In this document: in pieces, positions 56,406 to 64,000 of the stretch
Layout: each line of letters opens with the position of its first letter
How positions within the stretch are numbered: position 1 is the first letter of the stretch
Assembly: GCA_025531455.1 (NCBI GenBank)
Contig: JAMYHL010000033.1
Location: 1 to 64,000 of the forward strand
DNA length: 64,000 nt
Direction: 5' to 3'
From: Apiotrichum sp. Y4204
Taxonomy: Eukaryota; Basidiomycota; Tremellomycetes; Trichosporonales; Trichosporonaceae
The notes under the pieces: generated by a model
Told to the model about the DNA's origin: nothing
Database searches by the model: none
What the model saw: only the letters and a program-made list of their open reading frames with translations
Position numbers and translations under genes: made by a program

Positions 56406-59400
56406 TGGACGATGACACAAACCTGGCGCAGACCTTCCCTCTCCAGAGGTTTGGACTGGGATCGACGCGTGACGAACAGACGGAGGGTGACTGGCGCGCG
56501 CCGACGAAAGATCGAATCTTCCTTTCGGGTTTCGAATCGGACGTGACTGATGGCTCGCATTCACGGTTGAGCATCAACAATGACTGCAAGTGGATCTACG
56601 TTTACGCCGCCCCGACCCAGACCACAACAACCCCACCAGCGCTGCTTCCCCTCGAGGTGGAGATTCCGTTCGATGTAGGTACCCATCTAATGTATTGTAC
56701 TAATTCCACCAAGGACATTGCACCAGGGGGCATCCGTGTGGTCCGTGGGCGTTCTTGCGAAGATGGGCAGCTCGTTACTATGACAATCACGACCCGACGC
56801 CCGGCGCGATTTTACACTAAGCTCAAAGGGCTAGCACTCATGCGACGCGCGACGGAGCGCGACTTTGTATTCTCAGTTGGACCGTCTGAGTCCATTCTTG
56901 TGAGTGCCCAACTGCGCCACCGGAGCTGACCGATAAGGGGCGCACTGTGGAGGAGATGAAAGCCAAAGGTATGTTACAAGTCAGGTACCCACTACTGTTC
57001 CGTTCTGACACGAAGGCTTTATCATCCTCGAGGGTCATGCTGGACCTATCGAGGTTGTGTCAGACAACTGCATGGCTTTACCGATGAACTCGTGGTTGAC
57101 CTGGAAGTTCGAAATGATGATGGGCAGCGCGGATCTGAAGAGGTTCCGGGCTAAGATCCTTCGCCTTCGAGACATGTTGGTCGCCAAGCGCGGCTATGAT
57201 GTCCTCGCGCCTACGGAATCCCGTGTTCCCAATCCGTCCGTGGAAAGAATGCACTTCGTCAACGTACCGGAACTGCTGGATAAACTTTCGCTTTCTTTCC
57301 CCGTGCGCTATCTTGTCGAAGCTATTATCAGTACCGGCGCCTGTCCTGTGGCCGCGGTCCCCAAAGTTCTTGAGGCGCTGCACGAATCGTGCTCTTCGGA
57401 TGATCTGCAAGAACGTGTTCTCTCTTCGCTGATCGACGAAGACTGCCGCTTCAACATTCCCAGTCTTGTGGCCGGTATGTTGCGCTCATTCTGCTCGGAC
57501 CATGTATTGCATTGACCAACTCACTCCAGAACGCGCAAAGCTGCTTCGTAAACGTCGGCTGAGAACCGAGAGTCACCAGACCCTCATCTACCGCTGCTCA
57601 GTAACCCCCACTCATGTTCGCCTGCATGCTCCCGGACCCGAGATCTCAAGCGACGCCTTCCGCCAGAGCCCTGTGCCCGCCAATCGGTTCCTTTACGTCC
57701 AATTCACCGACGAGGATGGACCCGTATTCGTCAGCGAGCAGATTCAGCAGGCAGATACCGCTCGCCCGGAACTTGGAACACTGGCCCGCATTCGTCGAGC
57801 TCTGGACTTTGGCCTTTATGTTGCAGGACGCCACTATGTCTTTCTCGCGTTCAGCACGACGTCGCTGCATGACCGCAGTTGCTGGTTCATCGCCGAGACA
57901 GAGAGGTGTACAGCTGACGACGTGCGCAAAGCGCTTGGATTCAATGCGATCACGGATCGTATACCCGCGCAATATGCCTCGCGGATGGGTATTGTTGGTA
58001 TTAAAATGTCTGACGGGGTTCGCTGACGATCGCGTAGCTTTTTACCCCGTCTAGGGTAATCCAAGTAGCGCCGAATATCAGGAAACCGTTGCAAGACGTT
58101 TATACCAAGAATAAGGCCTCGTTAGTGCTACAGTACCGTACAAGGGGATCCCCGCTGACGAGGCAGCAACTTCACTGAAGGAGCTGGACGGTGTGGCCGG
58201 GCTATCACTCAGCAAGCTGCGAAACTGTTCGGCTGGGAAGAAGGCGTTAACGCCAGTCCATCCGCGATCCAGTTTCAATGTGGCGGGATTACAGGTGTTC
58301 TCAGCGTTTCACCTGATTGCAGTTCGCACGATGTGGTGTTTCGCCGGTCCCAGATCATGTTTGAGACGGGTGAACTGAAGATCAAGTACGGCTTGAATGT
58401 GGTTCGGGTGAGCTTTACCATCGCAGGAAAATGACTGATGCCAGATATCTCAGTATAGCCGAGCCTGTCTTAATCGGCAGCTCTTGCTCCTTCTTCGCCA
58501 TATGGGCGTTGCGGAGCACGAGCTCTTGGGACGTGTTTCGGACTTCATTCGCCGCTCCCTCGGCCTGACTGAACGCTTTGAGAAGAACGTGCCCGAGGAA
58601 GCTGACCGCCGAGCATCGGAGCGTCTTTCTCGATTCCCCATTTACGAGCTGGCCAGCGCGGGCTTCAACCAAAATGACATGGTCCTTGAAGCGTGTCGTG
58701 TCGTCGAAGCACGACTGTTTTCCGATTTGCGATGGGATGGCAAGTTGGAGATCGGCGAGAGTGTGTGCTTGATGGGTAAGCGCTGTGACTGAGTAGGATT
58801 GAGTAAGGTGCTTACACACAGGTGTTCCGGACGAAGCAGGCGTCCTTGAAGCAGGAGAGATCTTCTGTCAATACGTGGATCCCGACGACCCTCTGGGGAG
58901 GGATTACATTGTCACAGGCCAATGCGCCGTTATGCGCGATTCGGCGCTGCACCCTGGTAAGCTGATCATATGGTAGGGATCACTCACAATAGGCGAGATT
59001 CAGAGGGTCATCGGTGTGGACCGTCCAGAACTCCGCCATCTTACAAACGTAATTGTCTTTCCTGTGCGCGCGAAACAGGGCGACAAGCCGCTCCCAGAAA
59101 CGTTGGTGGAAAGGTTGATCAATGCTGACCAGTAGGCTATCCGGAGGTACTCTGGGTGGAGACGACTACATCCTCATCTTTGATAATCAGCTGCTGCCGC
59201 GCCGCACACAGCCTCCAGTTAAGTTTAGGTCGCGACAAGGGAAGATGGTCAATCGTGTTCAGATGCAGCACCTGAAAGACGTGCGTCTCAAAGACTGATT
59301 TTGCGTAGCTGACACATCAGTTTTTCGTCAATTACATTTCCAAGGATGTTCTGCAAGATGTGCTTACAGCGCACCTCGCACACTCGGACCTCAGCGGTCC

Positions 59401-60528
59401 GACATCTGTCGACTGCCTCGCCCTGGCCTCCGAGGCCTATATCGCGTAAGTGCTGTAACTTGTGCCGTCGCGAGTCGCTGACCCGTCGTAGTCGGAAGTT
59501 TGCTTCCAGTGCGTAACTCAAACACCTCACTGTCTCTGACTGTTAGCTGGCGTTCCCGCTCAGCTTCAACCACACCTCGTTCCTACCGAGTGGCCGCATT
59601 TCCTTATCATGGTGAGTGCGCGGGCATTGTGTGATGGTTGACTCCTGTTTAGGACGGCATACCACCTTCTGCAAGGACGTACGACTCACTCGAGCTTGTT
59701 CAGAAGATCTTCTCGATGGCAAGTTGAGTCGTTACGGGGATTCTGACGTTACAGACAAGTGCCCCTTCCATTTTAGACATCATAGAGCGTCGAGGAGGAC
59801 CATCCCCACGTCGTGACTCTCGCCTGGAGAAGTTCCAGGTTCCCCCATCAGTCCTGGACGATGCGTATAAATTGAAAATGTAAGTGTCGTGGATGTCAGG
59901 ATTCAACTCACCTACAAAGCGATTATGAGGATTCTTTGCGCAGCATCATGCAGCGTTTCTCAGCTTCGGAGCCTGAAGTCGTGTGTGGATCGATCCTCCG
60001 CGGCCGCCCTCTTCGACAGGGTGACATAGAAACTGAGGTAAGCACATGATGCACCCTGCATCTCTGACTCCAGAACCGCATGTACGAAGCCTATCTCGCC
60101 GTCAAGGGAAATATTCTTGCCCATGCCGACAAGTTCCTCGGAAGACGTGTATTCAAGGGCAAGCTTCAGCCCAGGCAGATTTACGCTTTGGCAGCGTACC
60201 AGATAACCTACGTCAACGAAGTGATTGAAGCTGTCGAGGAGCGGTTGGGCATCAAGCGTGAAGCGTGGAGTGACGGTGTCGCCTCGACGACCCTCTCTCC
60301 TATTCCATCCACACCAGCCTCGACGCGCGGCTCGACAGTTCCTTCATCCATGCCGCCATCAACATGTCCCTCCTCTGTTGGCAGCCTGAATGATGGCCCG
60401 TTCTTCCCGCCCAAGATTGAGTAAGCTCCTGAGTCTAACATCAACTCACCTCCAGACGTCTCATTTCGTTCCCTTGGGTGTTCTGGGAGGCGCTGCGCGA
60501 CCTGAATCTCCCCGACATACGCGTGTAG
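56406..60528 (+). CDS. RNA-dependent RNA polymerase (RNAi type) with atypical catalytic loop
   Basis: Cellular RdRPs copy RNA to dsRNA for Dicer in RNA silencing. About 16 exons give: HAGPIEVVSDNCMALPMNSW; FPVRYLVEAIISTGACPVAA; TPTHVRLHAPGPEISSDAFR; VAGRRY-like VAGRHYVFLAFSTTSLHD, SCWFIAETE; IPAQYASRMG, NFTEGAGRCGRAITQQAAK (family FTDGVG-IS), SAIQFQCGGITGVLSVSPD, SRACLNRQLLLLLRHMGV, GVPDEAGVLEAGEIFCQYVD, DYIVTGQCAVMRDSALHPGE, RPELRHLTNVIVFPVRAKQG, then the catalytic loop SGGTLGGDDYILIFD at 59140. After it: LKDFFVNYISKDVL, TAHLAHSDLSG, GVPAQLQPHLVPTEWPHFL and the end RLISFPWVFWEALRDLNLPD. The family loop is S/G-G-D-L-D-G-D-x-Y; here the first two Asp are Thr and Gly. Introns are 35-80 nt; one at about 59716 seems to be GC-AG (GCAAGT). 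N-terminus is unsure: an acceptor CTCTAG at 56397 implies an upstream exon. Confidence 0.85.
59140..59169 (+). other. Catalytic-loop position of the RdRP: SGGTLGGDDY
   Basis: Codons read TCC GGA GGT ACT CTG GGT GGA GAC GAC TAC. Against the double-psi-barrel RdRP loop DxDGD, position 1 is Thr (59149-59151), position 3 is Gly (59155-59157) and only the last Asp (59161-59163) is kept. In Neurospora QDE-1 these three Asp bind the catalytic Mg ion. Confidence 0.8.
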
Positions 60529-61065
60529 TCTCGAACACTGCCCACTACCCAACCCTGTATCCATGTTGTTCATAGCGATCCCTCCATAACCCATTATCGA
60601 GCTCTCAGGGCTCATCATGCTTCAGTCAACTAGCGACAACCGCGCGGAGATGCGTGGATGCACTGTGCTTACCATTTGCCCATGTGTTCACCATTCTGCG
60701 TTTATCAGGCTTCTTGCACGCTTTGCATTTCGTCATTTCTACTGTATATACTTGATCATCGCTTGCCCGTCTCTATCTCTGCATACCGCGGTCTATCGGA
60801 TTGCACGTTCACAGTTTGAGAATACACGGGAATGCGGTATGCAGAGGCTGGGCTGGGTATCATCTGCGTCGCCCGCCTCGAGGTAGGGCAGATTTTGGGG
60901 GGATGGAGGGCAGCGCACCAAGCCGGCAACCGGACGTGGCGAGGCTCGGGGTTGGGATTGCACATGTAGACGGGGTATACTAGTATACTCGGTATGTCGA
61001 GGGCGACGATCGACAACAGGGGGCACCGGAAGACACTGAGATGAAAACCACGCGATCTCCAAAGC
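60529..61065. other. Intergenic region between convergent genes
   Basis: 3' ends of the RdRP (plus) and the PP4 catalytic subunit (minus). Nothing else seen. Confidence 0.4.
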
Positions 61066-62433
61066 TCAAAGGAAGTACTCTAGCATGTGGGGTCGTTTCT
61101 GCGGGACGGACTTGACGTCGGGCTGTGCTGCTTCGAATACTTTGTATTCTGTTCGTTAGTGCGAGGTGTTCATGTTCAGCGTACCTTGTCGCAAGTCCTC
61201 GTTCAACTCGAGGATGGAGGCAACGTTGCCACATCTGACAATTAGCAGGAGCCTGGGTTTGAAAAAAGACAGTCACCCACCTATAGCAGTAGTTCGGTGC
61301 ACTCCACACTGTCACAATCTTCTGCCCAAACATGAGCTTGTAGCCCTCCATTACTGCGGTCAGCAAGCGGGCATGCACATTCCTCACCTAGCTGGTGGGC
61401 ACGGGCGATGAGCTCAATGTCATTTGTGTGGCAGAAGCTCTCCACAACGTCGCCGCCAAACAGAAACCCTGCTCCGCGCGGCGACATTCCCCATCCTTGA
61501 ATGTCTGAAATGTCAGCCTTTGCCGATCGCGGTCTAATTCACCATCGGGATCAGACCATAGCAGATCGCAGAACACGCCCTCATGAGGAACCTCTTGTTT
61601 TCGATCTATCCCGCGTATCTGGGAACATTAGTTTACACCACACGGAAGAGATCCAAGACTGGAGCTCAGTTCACTACGCACCTGATCCAGACGCCCGAGT
61701 TTGGGACTCAATCCTCCGTGCACACACAATATCCGCCCGTCGACAATCGCCGCGAGCGAGAGGAAGTCGAACACATCTGTGCAGTACCGCCATACGTTGC
61801 TGCTACCATATCTTGTTTGTTAGCAATCGCCCCAAGCATTGAGAACTCTTGGCCTCACTTTCTCTGACACTCGTCGTAGAAGCCGTACACCTGTGTGATC
61901 TGACGCGACTCGTGGTTCCCGCGGATAAGCGTGATGCGGTCCGGATAGCGGACTTTGAGCATGAGCAGGAGGAGGAACGTCTCCACCGAATAGAACCCGC
62001 GATCAACAAAGTCACCTAAATTGTCAGCTTGGCAGTCCAAGACAAGTCAGCTCACCCATGAATATGTAGTTTGTCTCTGGACACTGTCCTCCTATCTTGA
62101 ACAGCTCCATGAGGTCGAAGAACTGGCCATGAATGTCTCCACAAATCTGTTCGCGTCAGCGCGCACCTCAGACCGAGCAACATGCGCCCACTACGCACGG
62201 TGACGGGACTGTCCACGTATTGAATGTTGCCCTCATCCATCAAGATCTCCTTGGCCTTGATGCACAGCTCCTTGACTGCCGCCTCGGGAATAATCTCGCA
62301 TCGTTTGAGCTGTTCGAGTTGTCTGTTGTGTCAGTGTGGGTCCACGAGCTCTTATTTGGTTAGAACAGAGGTCAAGCACACAGAGTTCCCCCGATAGTCG
62401 CAGAACAACGTACTTGTCGAGGTCCGACGCCAT
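61066..62433 (-). CDS. PPH3: Ser/Thr protein phosphatase 4 catalytic subunit
   Basis: PP4 is a PP2A-family phosphatase acting in DNA-damage recovery (gamma-H2A dephosphorylation) and other processes, with regulatory subunits of the Psy2/Psy4 type. Small exons join to: [40 protein letters not shown] (GDIHG), [19 protein letters not shown] (GDFVDRG), [19 protein letters not shown] (GNHE), [19 protein letters not shown] (HGG), [71 protein letters not shown], and the end RPHMLEYFL. The metal-binding residues are all kept. [18 protein letters not shown], with DFVDRG, and the YFL end fit PP4 better than PP2A (PDYFL with GDYVDRG). The start is ATG at 62431-62433; a 60-70 nt intron follows the seventh codon. 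The gene is convergent with the RdRP. Confidence 0.93.
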
Positions 62434-62990
62434 ATTGTTGCTTATTTGGTTCGCGACGGCGATGCTCGAACGCGAATTTATGTCCGGGCGGCGTGACTCT
62501 GCGCGAGCTCACGGACGGCCACTAGCTAGGGATCTCTGAGAGATCCGTTTTTGGGCGGCGACGGCGGGATGACTGGGGCCGTGGCGGTGGGGGGAAAGAG
62601 CGGAACGGATGGATTCGAGGACGAGGACGCGAATGATCAAACTGACGGAGATGACATGAAAACAAACGCCGATGCACCAAACCCATAAGTCAGCAAGTCA
62701 CCCAGCAGCGCGGGGGGTGCGCCGGTGAGGAGCCGATAGTTGCAAGTTGGGTGGCGAAGCGCGTGCCTTTTTTTGAAAAATCGGGGAATAAAACCCACAC
62801 CAGTAGTATTCCCCGTGCCTATGCTGTATTAGGCGCACCAGTCATCTTGATCTTTGACCACCTGCCATCATCATGGTCTCTGATGTTTTGGACATCGAGC
62901 ACCGCGACCCACGATCTCTTTTGAGCCGCTTCAGAAACATCATTCATTGTCAGAAGTGCATCTTCGCACTCATCAGTCAACACCAACGCA
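62434..62990. promoter_or_regulatory. Divergent intergenic region between PP4 and nucleoporin genes
   Basis: Shared upstream region; no open frame with support and no clear TATA box. Confidence 0.4.
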
Positions 62991-64000
62991 ATGTCCTTGT
63001 GAGCCTCTCAGCTGCAACATTTTGACTCAGCTGACATGCCAGCTTCGGGGCTAAACCAGCCGCACCTGCCGCCGGTACGAGCACCGGCTTCGGTTTCGGC
63101 AGCACACAATCTGCGCCAGCCCAGACCGCGACGCCGAGTCTGTTCGGGCAGACGCCTGCGCAGTCAGCCGCAGGCACATCGGGCGGTACTGGTCTCTTTG
63201 GGTCAGCGCCCGCTGCGCCCGCCGGAGGGGGTGGGCTGTTCGGCTCCACAGCGTCCCAGCCCGCAGCCGGGTCCACCGGTCTCTTTGGCGCCGCGAAGCC
63301 CGCCCAGCCCGCCGGCACTGGTCTGTTCGGCAGCACCTCCCAGCCAGCGGCACCAGCGTCGACCCCAACGGGCGGGCTCTTTGGACAGCAGGCCGCCGCC
63401 CCTGCGTCGGGCACGGGCCTGTTCGGTGCGAAACCGGCCGGCTCGGGGCTGTTTGGTTCTACGGCCCAGCCGGCTTCTACCCCCGCCGCTGGGACGGGAC
63501 TGTTTGGTGCTTCGTCGACGGCCCAGCCGGCAGCTGGGTCAAGTATGTTTGGCTCCACCGCACAGCAAGCCCAGCCGGCGTCCACAGGACTCTTCGGTTC
63601 CACGGCGGGCGGCAGCAGCCTGTTCGGCGCCAAGCCTACCACTACTGCTACGAGCGGTCTGTTTGGCCAGCAGCAGCCCCAGCAGCAGGCTGCAAACCCC
63701 CTGCAGGCGTCGACTGCCGCCGGACCGTCTTCGGGCATTTCCAAGACGACAAAGTTTTCGGATCTCCCGGACAACATCCAGAAGACTATTGAGCAGATGG
63801 AGTAGGTGGATCGCATCGGGCTGAACTGACATGCAGCTCGTGGATCCAGGATCAGAAGCAGATCGGCGCGACAATCGATACTGAGACTGTCGGCCGGGCG
63901 ATATGGCAGACGTCGAGTGACGTCAAATCCGCAGGCGATGTAAGCTGATGACCCTCTCGCCGACGAGCTTTCAACTGACAATCACAGGAATACGAAGCGA
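62991..64000 (+). CDS. FG (GLFG) nucleoporin, Nup49/Nup58-like (cut by window end)
   Basis: A tiny first exon (MSF with the donor GTGAGC at 63000) is followed after about 40 nt by FGAKPAAPAAGTSTGFGFGS and a long repeat region rich in GLFG and LFGSTA units (about ten GLFG between 63190 and 63670), separated by Ala/Pro/Gln/Thr linkers. The coiled-coil start is KTTKFSDLPDNIQKTIEQMD, then SWIQDQKQIGATIDTETVGR, after a GTAGGT...TGCAG intron. The KFSDLPDNIQKTIE block is a mark of yeast Nup49 and metazoan Nup58, which form the central channel complex with Nup57/Nup54 and Nsp1/Nup62. The gene runs past base 64000, so the coiled coil is only begun. The opposite-strand frame of 334 codons is a low-complexity shadow. 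Confidence 0.88.

Noticed and set aside
58010..58200. Several stop codons in the middle of the RdRP gene, suggesting a pseudogene
   Set aside because: Two introns (GTATTG or GTATTA to CCAAG near 58000-58070, and GTACCG to GAGGCAG near 58131-58165) remove them. They leave VAPNIRKPLQDVYTKNKASL joined to NFTEGAGRCGRAITQ, a good family match.
62977..63981. 334-codon minus-strand frame opposite the FG nucleoporin
   Set aside because: Low-complexity Ala/Pro/Asn frame mirrored from GLFG repeats.

Overview
The window looks like nuclear chromosomal DNA of a GC-rich, intron-dense fungus. The most likely source is a basidiomycete yeast of the Tremellomycetes (Trichosporonales/Cryptococcus-like); this placement is inferred from gene content and intron style, not from any search. 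Most genes are split by very small GT-AG introns (about 30-50 nt, several with a CTGAC/CTAAC branch site 8-20 nt before the acceptor). I rebuilt the exon chains by eye, so splice sites are predictions.

Layout, left to right. 1-8265: three minus-strand genes (TAN1-type THUMP protein, cut by the window edge; a class-II eIF4E/4EHP with a His-rich tail; a long disordered protein with an AhpC/TSA-type thioredoxin-fold domain), a plus-strand 73-residue cysteine-rich peptide gene and an intron-containing tRNA-Lys. 9880-16949: a type II membrane glycosyltransferase-like gene, a tRNA-Gly and an MFS sugar transporter. 19987-27757: a mitochondrial succinate/fumarate carrier (Sfc1-like), an OCRE+FHA+G-patch protein (AGGF1-like), a tiny hydrophilic protein and a GPI-anchored CFEM protein. 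27758-34478 is a 6.7-kb stretch with no gene I can support. 34479-44173: a Uls1-like SNF2/RING SUMO-targeted ubiquitin ligase, a possible Pol III-transcribed structured RNA, a secreted GH13 alpha-amylase and a NECAP endocytic adaptor. 45241-47028: a single-pass membrane protein with two 9-nt minisatellites. 47029-52693 is another gene-poor stretch ending in a very long pyrimidine-rich leader of the glutamine synthetase gene. 56406-60528: an RNA-dependent RNA polymerase of the RNAi type. 61066-62433: the PP4 catalytic subunit. From 62991 to the edge: an FG nucleoporin of the Nup49/Nup58 type.

The genes are mostly unlinked housekeeping functions: translation and tRNA modification, TCA-linked transport, nitrogen assimilation, genome maintenance, endocytosis and nuclear transport. 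I see no biosynthetic cluster, transposon or CRISPR array. The most unusual item is the RNA-dependent RNA polymerase: its catalytic loop reads SGGTLGGDDY where the family has S/G-G-D-L-D-G-D-x-Y, so two of the three metal-binding aspartates are replaced although the rest of the fold seems preserved.
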